Part shown: piece after piece, positions 33,952-43,013 of the stretch
Position numbering within the stretch: position 1 is the first letter of the stretch
Layout: each line of letters starts with the position of its first letter
NCBI RefSeq assembly: GCF_000813345.1
Contig: NZ_BBQF01000002.1
Span: forward strand, 1 to 64,000
Direction of reading: 5' to 3'
DNA from: Sulfurospirillum arsenophilum NBRC 109478
Lineage (GTDB): Bacteria > Campylobacterota > Campylobacteria > Campylobacterales > Sulfurospirillaceae
Length of the DNA stretch: 64,000 nucleotides
Program-made: the position numbers and the translations under genes
Notes under the pieces: generated by a model
What the model saw: only the letters and a program-made list of their open reading frames with translations
What the model was told of the DNA's origin: nothing
The model's database searches: none

Positions 33952-35382
33952 ATGCAATTTGAAGTTGTCATTGGACTAGAGGTTCATGCTCAGTTAAACA
34001 CAAAAACCAAGATTTTTTGCAGTTGTCCAACCAGTTTTGGAGACGAGCCTAATACCAATGTGTGTGAAGTCTGTTTAGGACTTCCTGGAGCTTTACCTGT
34101 TTTAAACAAAGAAGCTGTAAAAAAAGCCATTGCCTTAGGTACGGCTATTAATGCAACCATTAATCAAAAATCTATTTTTAACCGTAAAAACTACTTCTAC
34201 CCAGACCTTCCAAAGGGTTATCAGATCAGCCAATTTGAGATACCTATCGTTGAAGCGGGTGAAATTTACATTGACTTTGAAGATGGTACAACGAAGCGTA
34301 TTGGCGTTACAAGAGCGCACCTTGAAGAAGATGCAGGTAAAAACATTCACCATGGCAATGTCTCTCATGTGGACTTAAACCGTGCTGGAACACCGCTTCT
34401 TGAGATCGTAAGCGAGCCAGATATGAGAAGCAGCGAAGAGGCAATTTTGTACCTTAAAAAGCTCCATGCCATTTTACGTTACCTCGACATCAGCGATGCG
34501 AATATGCAAGAGGGGAGCTTCCGTTGTGATGCCAACGTTTCCATTCGTCCTAAGGGCGATACGAAGCTTTATACCAGAGCTGAGATTAAGAACCTAAACT
34601 CATTTAAATTTATTCAAAAAGCGATTGACTACGAAGTAGAGCGTCAAAGTAATGCATGGGAAGATGGCGTTTATGAAAGAGAAGTGGTTCAAGAAACCAG
34701 ACTTTACGATACCGAAAAAAATGAAACAAGAAGCATGAGAGGTAAAGAGGATAGTGCGGAATATCGTTATTTCCCAGATCCTGATTTGCTTCCTGTTCTT
34801 ATTCCTGAAGAAATGCTTGCAGAGTGTATCCAAATTCCAGAACTCCCCGATCAAAAACGTGATCGTTTCTTAAAAGAGTATGGCATTAAAGAGTACGATG
34901 CCAATGTGATTACATCCAGCGTTGAAATGGCACGTTTTTACGAGACAATGATAACGGAGGGGGCAGGGGCTAAGAACTCTGTAACATGGCTTACGGTTGA
35001 ACTTCAAGCACGATTAAGTCATGGTATGACCCTTGTGACTTCGCCTGTGGATGCGGTTAAATTGGCAGCGATTGTCAAACGCATCGAAGATGGAACTATC
35101 AGTGGTAAAGCGGCGAAAGAGGTGCTTGATTATTTGATGGAAAACAGTGCAAGTGTTGATGACGCGATTGAAAAATTGGGTCTTAAACAAGTCAGCGATG
35201 ATGGTGCAATTTTAGCGATCATCGATGCGATCATTAGTGCAAATGCTGATAAAGTAGCAGAATACAGGAGTGGAAAAGATAAACTTTTTGGTTTCTTTGT
35301 CGGTCAAACGATGAAAGAGAGCAAAGGGGCCGCCAATCCTGCTAAAGTAAACGAACTTTTAAAATCTAGACTTGATGTATAA
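33952..35382 (+). CDS. gatB: Asp/Glu-tRNA amidotransferase subunit B
   Basis: A 476-residue subunit of GatCAB, which converts misacylated Asp-tRNAAsn or Glu-tRNAGln. The family start [22 protein letters not shown] and the zinc-type cysteines CSC...CEVCLGLPG are present, as are [16 protein letters not shown]-like and [21 protein letters not shown] blocks. The C-terminal YqeY-like tail ends with GKAAKEVL and [13 protein letters not shown]. It is followed by gpsA and, two genes later, the pyrC2-type gene, the order also known in Campylobacter. Confidence 0.96.
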   Translation: MQFEVVIGLEVHAQLNTKTKIFCSCPTSFGDEPNTNVCEVCLGLPGALPVLNKEAVKKAIALGTAINATINQKSIFNRKNYFYPDLPKGYQISQFEIPIVEAGEIYIDFEDGTTKRIGVTRAHLEEDAGKNIHHGNVSHVDLNRAGTPLLEIVSEPDMRSSEEAILYLKKLHAILRYLDISDANMQEGSFRCDANVSIRPKGDTKLYTRAEIKNLNSFKFIQKAIDYEVERQSNAWEDGVYEREVVQETRLYDTEKNETRSMRGKEDSAEYRYFPDPDLLPVLIPEEMLAECIQIPELPDQKRDRFLKEYGIKEYDANVITSSVEMARFYETMITEGAGAKNSVTWLTVELQARLSHGMTLVTSPVDAVKLAAIVKRIEDGTISGKAAKEVLDYLMENSASVDDAIEKLGLKQVSDDGAILAIIDAIISANADKVAEYRSGKDKLFGFFVGQTMKESKGAANPAKVNELLKSRLDV

Positions 35383-35394
35383 GCGAGAAAGAGC

Positions 35395-36282
35395 GTGAGT
35401 ATAGCAGTCATTGGAGCGGGAAAATGGGGACAAGCACTTCAGTTTGCACTTTCTCGCAATTTTACATGTAAGATCACCTCACGTCAAACAAAACCTCTTG
35501 AAAACTTTGTCAGCCTTGAAGAGGCTTTAAAGTGTGAGTACCTTATCTTTGCACTTCCTGCTCAAGTCGTTCGTGGTTGGCTTGAGGCACATTTTACGTT
35601 TAGCGGACAAAAAATTTTGGTTGCAGCCAAAGGTATAGAGCAGGGCAGTGGTGCATTTCTCAATGAGATTTTTGCTAAGCATGTCCCCGAAGATCATCTT
35701 AGTTTTTTATCGGGCCCATCATTCGCAAGTGAGGTCATGCAAGGTCTTCCCACAGCCGTTGTTATCAATTCGATCAATGAAACCCTTTCAAAAGAGTTTG
35801 CCGCATTTTTCCCTTCCTTTATCAAAACATACACTTCCAAAGATGTTATTGGTGCCGAAGTGTGTGGCGCTTATAAAAACGTTCTTGCCATTGCCAGTGG
35901 TATTTGTGATGGACTAAAGCTTGGCAATAATGCAAGAGCAAGTTTAATAGCACGTGGTCTTGTTGAGATGCGCCGTTTTGGAAAATTTTTTGGAGCCCAA
36001 GATGAGACTTTCTTAGGCTTAAGCGGAGCAGGGGATCTTTTTTTAACAGCTTCTAGTACGCTTTCACGAAATTACCGTGTCGGTCTTTTCTTGGCCGAGG
36101 GTAAAAAGCTTGATGATATCCTGGTGGCTTTAGGCGAAGTTGCTGAGGGTGTTTTTACCTCTGAAGCAATTTTTGAGCTTTCTGGCAAACATACTATTTA
36201 TACGCCTATCGCACATGAAATAGCACTCATCTTAAAAGGTAAAGAACCTCGTATGAGTGTGAAAGACTTATTGGCCGATTGA
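35395..36282 (+). CDS. gpsA: Glycerol-3-phosphate dehydrogenase [NAD(P)+]
   Basis: A 295-residue cytoplasmic enzyme that makes sn-glycerol-3-phosphate for phospholipids. The dinucleotide fold starts IAVIGAGKWGQAL. The signatures SFLSGPSFASEV and GVAEGVFTSEAI-type (GEVAEGVFTSEA) are visible, and the catalytic lysine lies in CGAYKNVLAIASGI. It starts with GTG at 35395. One near-exact palindrome is at 35461-35472 (FTCK). Its TGA shares one base with the next gene (TGATG). Confidence 0.95.
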   Translation: MSIAVIGAGKWGQALQFALSRNFTCKITSRQTKPLENFVSLEEALKCEYLIFALPAQVVRGWLEAHFTFSGQKILVAAKGIEQGSGAFLNEIFAKHVPEDHLSFLSGPSFASEVMQGLPTAVVINSINETLSKEFAAFFPSFIKTYTSKDVIGAEVCGAYKNVLAIASGICDGLKLGNNARASLIARGLVEMRRFGKFFGAQDETFLGLSGAGDLFLTASSTLSRNYRVGLFLAEGKKLDDILVALGEVAEGVFTSEAIFELSGKHTIYTPIAHEIALILKGKEPRMSVKDLLAD

Positions 36283-37376
36283 TGCTAAAATTCCTTCTCA
36301 CTTGCCTACTTTTTGCCTCATTTTTACACGCTAAAACACCTCCTTTAGAAGATATGATTGCTCAGATGATTATCATTGGCTTTGATGGAACCAAAGAGGG
36401 CGATAAATGGGTTGATCAGATTGCCAAAGACATTAAGCGTGAAAAAATTGGCGGTGTTTTTTTAATGGATAAAAACATTCAAAATCCAGTACAACTTAAA
36501 AAACTGAATGAGTATCTAAAAGCACAAGCACCTAAAGATCTGCCCCTCATCGTTGCCGTAGAGCATGAAGGTGGAGAAAAGAGTCTTTTTGAGGCTAAAA
36601 AGGGCTTTAGTGAAGTTCCTTCTGCCTATGAACTCTTTAAAAATAAAGATATCGCAGAAGCAGAACAACTTTACCAAAAGCTAAGCCATGACCTTGCTAA
36701 AAGTGGGATCAATGTCAACTTTGCGCCCGTGCTCGATCTCCAACCCAAAAAAGACGTCTACGAAAACGCTAAATTGCAACGTAGCTACTCAAGTTATGAA
36801 GAAATTGTAACCACTTATGCAATGCTTTTTATCAATGCACTTCATGCGGAAGGTGTGACACCCGTTGTGAAATATTTCCCCACAGCAGGTGCTAATCTTT
36901 GGAACAATTTTTCAAGCGAAGAAGATGTAACATCAACATGGCGATTTGAGCAGTTAAAACCTTATTATGATCTGATTGCTTATGGTAAAATGGATGCCGT
37001 TTTGATGTCTCATGCAATGCACAAAGAGATTGACTCCAACAATCCAACTCTTTTTTCAAAACTCGTTATTCAGGGCTTACTGAGAGATAAAATGCACTTT
37101 GAAGGTGTTGTCTTTACCGATAATTTGAGAACACATTCCATTGCGAGTAGTGTTGATTTTAAACAGCGCGTCATTCGTAGCATTGATGCAGGTGCGGATA
37201 TATTAGTCTTTACAAATTATTTTGCCGATAATGCAAGTATGACATTTACAATTAATAAAATTATAACAGATGCCATTAAAAGCGGTGAGTTAAGTACGGA
37301 GCGCATAGCACTTTCCTATGAGCGCATTGTGAGTTTCAAACAAAAACTATCAAAAAGAGGAAGCCATGTTAATTAA
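36282..37376 (+). CDS. Exported glycoside hydrolase family 3-like protein with altered catalytic loop
   Basis: A 364-residue NagZ-like protein with a Sec signal peptide (LLTCLLFASFLHA). The ATG at 36282 is chosen; a TTG one codon earlier is weaker. The GH3 barrel is recognisable: VAVEHEGGE at about 91-99 (usual I-D-Q-E-G-G), NVNFAPVLDL at 144-153 and FEGVVFTDNLRTHS (nucleophile Asp in TDN). However, the loop normally KHFPGHG reads K197-Y-F-P-T-A-G, so the catalytic histidine of the NagZ Asp-His pair is missing. It may be inactive or have changed chemistry. It overlaps pyrC2 by 11 bases. Confidence 0.82.
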   Translation: MLKFLLTCLLFASFLHAKTPPLEDMIAQMIIIGFDGTKEGDKWVDQIAKDIKREKIGGVFLMDKNIQNPVQLKKLNEYLKAQAPKDLPLIVAVEHEGGEKSLFEAKKGFSEVPSAYELFKNKDIAEAEQLYQKLSHDLAKSGINVNFAPVLDLQPKKDVYENAKLQRSYSSYEEIVTTYAMLFINALHAEGVTPVVKYFPTAGANLWNNFSSEEDVTSTWRFEQLKPYYDLIAYGKMDAVLMSHAMHKEIDSNNPTLFSKLVIQGLLRDKMHFEGVVFTDNLRTHSIASSVDFKQRVIRSIDAGADILVFTNYFADNASMTFTINKIITDAIKSGELSTERIALSYERIVSFKQKLSKRGSHVN

Positions 37377-38595
37377 AAATGCTTTAGTGTCAACCACGCA
37401 AGGTCTTGTGAGCCAAGATGTGCTGATAGAAGAGGGTAAAATTGTCGCAGTAGCGCAAAAACTGGATGCTTCTACGCATGAGGTGATTGATGCGAGTGGA
37501 CTTTACCTTCTTCCTGGTCTTATTGATCTTAATGTTCGTTTTTCCAATAGTACCCTTAATCAAGAGCATATTGATAAATTAGCAAGTAGCTGTTTAAAAG
37601 GTGGTGTTACAACAGCTGTTGTTATGTCTGATTTTAGCCCACGTCTTGAGAGTGCGACACTGTTGGAATTGGTAAAATTTAAGATCGATCAAGCCAAAAT
37701 TGACCTCAAAATGAGTGCTCCTCTTGCCGATGAAAAAGAAGATCAACTCCATAATATTGCAACGCTTTTAAACAACGGTGCCGCAGCTATTTTGGCAGAT
37801 TCTCATCGTAATGCCAATCTTCTAAGACGAGGTATGCAGTATGCAACGATGAAAAAAAGACCTCTTTTTGTACAGTGTTATGAGCCAAATCTGGATGACA
37901 ATGGACTGATGAATGATGGTGCCATTGCTTCAAAACTAGGGCTTTCAGGTATCTCTAAAATCTCGGAAACGGCAGAAGTGGCAAAAGTGGCAGAAATGGC
38001 ACATTTTTACGGTGCAACAGTGGTTTTGAAATCACTCTCAACGAAGCGCTCTTTAGAGATTGCAAAAGCACATAAAGCACTCAAATCGGACCTTTATACG
38101 GAAGTTTCCATTCATCATTTTTCTAAAAATGATAGCAGTTGTGATGGCTTTAATACCTATGCAAAATTGATGCCTCCCTTGCGTGAAGAAGAAGAACGTC
38201 AAGCATTGGTAAGCGCACTCAAAGAAGGAGCTGTTGATATTTTAACCTCTGCCCACTCTCCTAAATCTATTTTATACAAAGATGTAGCCTTTGAAGATGC
38301 TGCGTTTGGTATTGGATCTATTGAAGAGTTTTTAACACTTGCGTATACATTTTTAGTGAAGAATGATGTCATTGGTTTGAATGAACTTATTCGCATCTGT
38401 TGCTACAATCCAGCTAAAGTCTTAGGTCTGTCTCAAAAAGGTGTCATTGCCGTAGGTTACGATGCTGATTTAGTTCTATTTGATCCAAAAGAGAGTTATG
38501 AAGTCACCAACAAACATTCACTCTACTGCGGTAATACACTGCATGGCAAAGTCAAAAAAGTGGTTGTGGGTGGAGCGTTACTGCTTAATCAATAA
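37366..38595 (+). CDS. pyrC2: Dihydroorotase homologue, probably non-catalytic (PyrC2-type)
   Basis: A 409-residue amidohydrolase-fold protein of the dihydroorotase 'multifunctional complex' type. The order gatB-gpsA-pyrC2 is also seen in Campylobacter jejuni. Metal-binding residues are changed: the N-terminal D-H-x-H reads DLNVRF (N56, R58), and the C-terminal T-D-H-A-P-H reads TSAHSPK (294-300). One histidine block (SIHH, 249-251) remains, as does MPPLREEEER. Known non-catalytic homologues assemble with aspartate carbamoyltransferase. A structural role in pyrimidine synthesis is therefore likely, with the true dihydroorotase encoded elsewhere. Confidence 0.85.
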   Translation: MLIKNALVSTTQGLVSQDVLIEEGKIVAVAQKLDASTHEVIDASGLYLLPGLIDLNVRFSNSTLNQEHIDKLASSCLKGGVTTAVVMSDFSPRLESATLLELVKFKIDQAKIDLKMSAPLADEKEDQLHNIATLLNNGAAAILADSHRNANLLRRGMQYATMKKRPLFVQCYEPNLDDNGLMNDGAIASKLGLSGISKISETAEVAKVAEMAHFYGATVVLKSLSTKRSLEIAKAHKALKSDLYTEVSIHHFSKNDSSCDGFNTYAKLMPPLREEEERQALVSALKEGAVDILTSAHSPKSILYKDVAFEDAAFGIGSIEEFLTLAYTFLVKNDVIGLNELIRICCYNPAKVLGLSQKGVIAVGYDADLVLFDPKESYEVTNKHSLYCGNTLHGKVKKVVVGGALLLNQ

Positions 38596-39323
38596 AAGAC
38601 GCGTGAAAGGTAAAGTCCACAGGCTGGAATGAGTGATGTGGACACTTTCATTTGACGATCACGTTGTGCTTTAAGATCGTCATAGCTAAGTATTCCATCG
38701 CATGCTTTGATCAAACTTCCACACATCATTCGTACTTGAGAGCGTAAAAAGGCATCGCCTAAAAAATAGATAATAATGAGATTTTGATGTCGATAAGCAC
38801 CTGCTTTTAAAATGGTACGTTCGTCTTTTGTATTTCCTCCACCAAGCTTCTTAAAATACTCAAAGTTATGTAATCCAACAAAAACTTGTGCGTAATCATT
38901 TAATTTCATAATATCTAATGGTTTTACATGTAAAGCATAATTGGCTAAAAAAGGCTGATACGCTCCATCATAAAGTACATAGCGATAGAGTCTTTTTTTG
39001 GCATCAAAACGAGCATGAAACGAAGAAGGAACAGGCATAATGTTCTGAATATAAATAGAAGGTTCAAGAAAGCCATTGAGATGGGATTGCAGTTTTGAGA
39101 GATCACTCCAAAAAGAGGGAAGGTCTACATGTAAGACTTGATGTGTTGCATGAACTCCTGCATCGGTTCGTCCACTTCCAACGAGGGTTGAATTGACATT
39201 AACGCGTCTAAGAGCTCTTGTAATTGCTCCTGCAATGCTCTGTGAAGTTTTGGTTTCATTTTTTTGGATTTGGAAGCCATTGAAATGGCTTCCATCATAA
39301 CTTAAAGTAATTTTAACACGCAT
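38589..39323 (-). CDS. truA: tRNA pseudouridine(38-40) synthase TruA
   Basis: A 244-residue TruA. It has KITLSYDGSHFNGFQIQ at the N-terminus, the catalytic aspartate in GSGRTDAGVHATHQ (near residue 54), and FHARFDAKKRLYRYVLYDG after it. The protein modifies U38-40 in tRNA anticodon arms. It overlaps the convergent pyrC2 stop by 7 bases. One exact palindrome lies at 38933-38944 (LHVK) and a near copy, TCTACATGTAAG, at 39124-39135 (LHVD). Confidence 0.94.
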   Translation of the reverse strand: MRVKITLSYDGSHFNGFQIQKNETKTSQSIAGAITRALRRVNVNSTLVGSGRTDAGVHATHQVLHVDLPSFWSDLSKLQSHLNGFLEPSIYIQNIMPVPSSFHARFDAKKRLYRYVLYDGAYQPFLANYALHVKPLDIMKLNDYAQVFVGLHNFEYFKKLGGGNTKDERTILKAGAYRHQNLIIIYFLGDAFLRSQVRMMCGSLIKACDGILSYDDLKAQRDRQMKVSTSLIPACGLYLSRVFY

Positions 39324-39329
39324 GAGAGC

Positions 39330-40355
39330 CTAGAACATAGCACGAATGCGCTTTTTGTAAATTTGATAGGCAATAAAAAATGTTGTAAGAAAAACAATGA
39401 TTGGAGCACTTTGTGGATGCCATGTAGATACTAGTGTTGTGAGTATAAGGTAAAGTGCAATCGTTGAGAACATAGCAACGTAAATACTTCCTTTATCGTA
39501 TCGATACGTCACAATACCAATACTAAGAGCAATTAGTGTTGATGCGACAGGAAAAAGGGCGATAAGTAAGAAAAATGAGAGATCATACGCACGCTTTTGA
39601 TCCACAAAAACGCCATTCCAATACTCTTCAATACTTTGCATAGCTCCTATAGGTGTTTTTGGCCTAGCGTTGATGTGCATACGTTCAAAATTTATTTGTT
39701 GAATATCTTCTTTGGTAAATTCAAAAATTTTACCTTGATCAAGATTGAGCCTAAGGGTACCTTTTTCATTGAAAATGGCAGCATTACTTGCAACGATCAG
39801 TTTTTCATCCTCTTTTTCAGTGGGCGATTGATAAAGCGTAATACCTCTGTAGTTTTGATTGCTATCACTGTGTTCGATATAGACAAGCAAGTCAGAAAAT
39901 TTTTGTCCAAATTCATTCGCTTTGATGTTGAATTTTGCTTCCGCTTTTTTATATTCAAAAAAGTTGGTATTGAGTTGTTTTGAAATAGGAATAAGAACAA
40001 ATATATCAATAATCAGTAAGACCGAAAGTACGGAAGATAGCGTTAAAAAGAGTTGCGCAATCTTTTTAGGATTATATCCTAGTGTAAACAGAACGATCGT
40101 TTCATTCTCTTTTGAGAGGTTGAATAAGGTTATACACAGTGCAATGAAAAAAGTCAATGGCAGTGTATAAATCAAAGTTCGTGGTAACAAATAGATATAT
40201 AGCGTTCCAAGCTCTAAAAAATTCATCTTTATAATGGCAGTCATTGCCGTTAACTTGATAAAAAAGACCACGGATGTGATAAAAAAGAGGATAAAAAACA
40301 GTGAACTAAAAAGCTCACTAAAATGTTTTAAAAGATAACGACTGACTCTATTCAT
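39330..40355 (-). CDS. LptF/LptG family lipopolysaccharide export permease
   Basis: A 341-residue inner-membrane protein. Membrane segments cluster at about residues 15-110 and 260-340, with a periplasmic beta-jellyroll-like domain between (about 125-255). It matches LptF/LptG of the Lpt ABC system that moves LPS to the outer membrane. The N-terminus RYLLKHFSELFSSLFFIL and the segment TLIYTLPLTFFIALCITLF are family-like. Whether it is LptF or LptG is not decided. It lies between prepilin peptidase and truA, overlapping the former by 8 bases. Confidence 0.85.
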   Translation of the reverse strand: MNRVSRYLLKHFSELFSSLFFILFFITSVVFFIKLTAMTAIIKMNFLELGTLYIYLLPRTLIYTLPLTFFIALCITLFNLSKENETIVLFTLGYNPKKIAQLFLTLSSVLSVLLIIDIFVLIPISKQLNTNFFEYKKAEAKFNIKANEFGQKFSDLLVYIEHSDSNQNYRGITLYQSPTEKEDEKLIVASNAAIFNEKGTLRLNLDQGKIFEFTKEDIQQINFERMHINARPKTPIGAMQSIEEYWNGVFVDQKRAYDLSFFLLIALFPVASTLIALSIGIVTYRYDKGSIYVAMFSTIALYLILTTLVSTWHPQSAPIIVFLTTFFIAYQIYKKRIRAMF

Positions 40356-41076
40356 AAATAAATTCCATTACATGTAAAATTGGTGTATTAAAAAGCCACG
40401 TGAACAAAAGTCCAAGTGCAAGGAACGGTATAAACGCAAGCTCATAGCCACGTTTACGTACAATAACAAATGCTATCAGAGCAATAACTGCTGCAATATA
40501 AATGGCAGCAAAGCCTAGTTTTATACCAAGAATGGCGCCTATAATACCAGCGATAATGATATCAGCTTCCCCCATGACTTCTTTTTTTAAAAGCGCAGAG
40601 AGAAGAAAGCGAAGAAGCGTAAAAGCTCCCATAAACAAAAGCCCATTTTGAAAAGACACTAAAGGGTTTCCTACACAAAAAGCCAGTAAAAGTCCAGGCA
40701 TACTGAGTGTATCAGGTACTGCCTTGTATCGTAAATCTATAATGCTTAAAGCCAGTAAAAGTGCAAAGACTGAACCGATTAACAAGGCTTGCGTTACACT
40801 CTCTAAACGTATATAGCTTAGTCCATACAGCATTGCGGTGCCAAGTTCAACAAAGGGATACTGACGTGAAATAGCACTCTTACAAAATGCACATTTTCCT
40901 CTTAGAAAGAGCCACGAGAAAAGAGGAATATTATGGTACCACTTCAAAGGATGCAAACACGTTGGACAGTGCGATGCAGGAAGTGTGATGCTTTCATTTT
41001 TGGGTAAGCGCAAAATAGCAACGTTGAGAAACGATCCTATGCATAAGCCAAAAATAATGACTAAAACACCTTCCAT
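40348..41076 (-). CDS. Prepilin peptidase (A24 family)
   Basis: A 242-residue membrane aspartyl protease and N-methylase for type IV prepilin-like leaders. The N-terminal GLCIGSFLNVAILRLP and the zinc-type cysteine pairs CPTC and CAFC with the SWLFLRGKC block are typical. The catalytic aspartates are in IIDLRYKAVPD and in MGEADIIIAG, where the usual GxGD reads GEAD. About seven membrane segments are expected. No pilin or secretion genes lie near. A palindrome variant (40367-40378, ILHVM) lies near the C-terminus. Confidence 0.9.
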   Translation of the reverse strand: MEGVLVIIFGLCIGSFLNVAILRLPKNESITLPASHCPTCLHPLKWYHNIPLFSWLFLRGKCAFCKSAISRQYPFVELGTAMLYGLSYIRLESVTQALLIGSVFALLLALSIIDLRYKAVPDTLSMPGLLLAFCVGNPLVSFQNGLLFMGAFTLLRFLLSALLKKEVMGEADIIIAGIIGAILGIKLGFAAIYIAAVIALIAFVIVRKRGYELAFIPFLALGLLFTWLFNTPILHVMEFIYE

Positions 41077-41082
41077 AACAGA

Positions 41083-41805
41083 TTAGCCCTTCACATCTAA
41101 AACTAAATCACTTACATCAAAAAGAGATTTAATCTCTTTTTGGAGAGTAAGGTGTGTAATCATACCCAATTTAGGGCTCTCTTTTTGTAAATAATGCAAA
41201 CTTTTTTCATACATTGTGGCTATTTCAAACTCTGAGGGAGTGATAATTCCTCTAAGTGGTCCTAAATGTTCATAAGCAATATAGAAAATGAGTGATGCAT
41301 CTGCTTGTTTTTGAAACTGTACCATTACCTTTTTTCCTCCATAGATCAAAGGAAGATGAATGGTCGCTTTGGAGAGGGCTAATAGCATATACGAATAGGT
41401 TTTAAAGAGTTCACGGCTCAGTTGTTCATCGCTCAGCTGTTTAAATAAAAAAGCCTTAAAATCACTGTAACTAAAGCTTCTGGACTCAAATAATTGATCA
41501 AAAGAAACAGGTAAAAAGTACGCTTCCTCTTCAAAAAGTTGAGGCTGTTTCCAAAGATTGGAGATCGTTAAGATACCGCCTTTACCTTCGGAAAAATTTG
41601 CCCAGTACTTTTGTCCCTCTTTGAGGTTTTTACTGCTTTTAGTAGTGAGCTCTTTTCGTCCAAGTTTTAAACGAAAGCGTGTTGCATCGATTTGTTTGAG
41701 AACTTCAAGACTCACCGGTAAGTTGGCATTGAAATTGATACTAGAGCTACTGGTATGCCCAATATCTGAGCCAATGCCAGCTAACTTGTGAAGTGTGGAG
41801 ATCAT
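41083..41805 (-). CDS. Hypothetical protein between coaBC and prepilin peptidase (240 aa)
   Basis: Not recognised. It is a 240-residue soluble protein without signal peptide or membrane segment. Residues 35-75 (ATRFRLKLGRKELTTKS, then GQKYWANFSEGKGG) resemble a small beta-barrel. The rest is mixed helix and strand, including a SDEQLSRELFKTYSYMLLAL helix. It overlaps the coaBC stop by 4 bases and ends 6 bases before the prepilin peptidase gene, so it is part of the glmU-coaBC run. A link to hook-length or surface proteins is conceivable but unsupported. Confidence 0.75.
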   Translation of the reverse strand: MISTLHKLAGIGSDIGHTSSSSINFNANLPVSLEVLKQIDATRFRLKLGRKELTTKSSKNLKEGQKYWANFSEGKGGILTISNLWKQPQLFEEEAYFLPVSFDQLFESRSFSYSDFKAFLFKQLSDEQLSRELFKTYSYMLLALSKATIHLPLIYGGKKVMVQFQKQADASLIFYIAYEHLGPLRGIITPSEFEIATMYEKSLHYLQKESPKLGMITHLTLQKEIKSLFDVSDLVLDVKG

Positions 41806-43013
41806 AGGTGACTACATTGCTCCACGATTTGTTCTGCGATTTCAAATTTACCCGCTAAGGAGAATTTTTGGACATGAGAAGCGGTGATAAAGCTTACTTC
41901 ATTTTTACTGCTCCCAAAGGTGTTGTGCTCTTTGAGAACGTTGAGACATACCGCATCTAACCCTTTTTTCTCTAGCATCGCTCCTGCATTACCCAGTGCT
42001 TTGCTTTCATCCATTTCTGCTTTAAAGCCGATGACTTTGAACCCTTTTTTGGGAAGTATTGAGAGTACATCGACATTGCGTTTAAGCTCTAGGCTGTAAT
42101 GCTCACCCAACTCTTCTTTTTTGAGTTTACCTTCGTGCGTTTGAACAGGTACAAAATCGCTCACGGCAGCCGCCATAAGAAGATAAGGGGTTTTATCGTT
42201 TTTATTGACATATTGCATTTGTGAGAGAAGGGCGCTTTGAAGCTCATGCGTGCTTTTTACATGTAACGTATTAATCGCATTGACCATTGGCGTTTCACCA
42301 CTGCTAATGAGTGTGACATTCGCACCTCTTAGGTAAAACGCAAGGGCAAGGGCAGAAGCTTGTTTTCCGCTGGAAAAGTTGGTGAGGCATCTGACATCAT
42401 CAATTTTTTCCATCGTACCACCGCCGGTGATAATGACTTCTCGATCCATCCAAAAAGGCTCTTTTAAAAGTAGCCTTGCGCATGTGTAGAAAATCTGTTC
42501 AACATCAGCAAGAGCGCCCACACCTTCGTCATTACACGCAAGTAATTTAGATTGTGGAGCGATGATTTGATAACCCAGTGATGTAAGCTTGGTAAGGCTC
42601 TCTTGCGTGATGGGGTTTAGCATCATATTGGTATTAGCTGATGGGGCTAGAACAATGGTTTTGGTAAAGGCAATGGCTGTTTGTGTTAAAAGATTGTCCG
42701 CAATGCCATGACTTAGTTTATTGATCGTATTAACTGAAGCGGGGGCTATAATGAAAAGGTCTGCCCATTTGCCCGTATGAATGTGACTTAGCCCTTCGCT
42801 CCACGATTCGGTTTCTACATGTAAGACCTTATTTTGACTAATCGCCTCAAAGGTAAGCGGTGCTATAAAACGCTTGGCATCTTCGCTCATCAGCACTTTG
42901 ACTTCAGCGCCCGCTTTGATAAAAAGACGAATCAGCTCTAATGCTTTATAGATCGCAATGCTTCCGGTCACGCCTAAAAGGATTTTTTTACCTGTGAGTT
43001 GGTTGTTACGCAT
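41802..43013 (-). CDS. coaBC: Bifunctional phosphopantothenoylcysteine decarboxylase/synthetase
   Basis: A 403-residue two-domain enzyme of CoA synthesis. The N-terminal FMN-dependent CoaC domain has ILLGVTGSIAIYKALELIR, APASVNTINKLSHGIADNLL and PSANTNMMLNP. The C-terminal CoaB domain begins VIITGGGTMEKIDDVRCLTNFSSGKQA. The ATG at 43013 is chosen; the longer frame extends into glmU. It overlaps glmU by 8 bases. Palindrome variants are at 42256-42267 (LHVK) and 42814-42825 (LHVE, one core mismatch). Confidence 0.94.
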   Translation of the reverse strand: MRNNQLTGKKILLGVTGSIAIYKALELIRLFIKAGAEVKVLMSEDAKRFIAPLTFEAISQNKVLHVETESWSEGLSHIHTGKWADLFIIAPASVNTINKLSHGIADNLLTQTAIAFTKTIVLAPSANTNMMLNPITQESLTKLTSLGYQIIAPQSKLLACNDEGVGALADVEQIFYTCARLLLKEPFWMDREVIITGGGTMEKIDDVRCLTNFSSGKQASALALAFYLRGANVTLISSGETPMVNAINTLHVKSTHELQSALLSQMQYVNKNDKTPYLLMAAAVSDFVPVQTHEGKLKKEELGEHYSLELKRNVDVLSILPKKGFKVIGFKAEMDESKALGNAGAMLEKKGLDAVCLNVLKEHNTFGSSKNEVSFITASHVQKFSLAGKFEIAEQIVEQCSHL

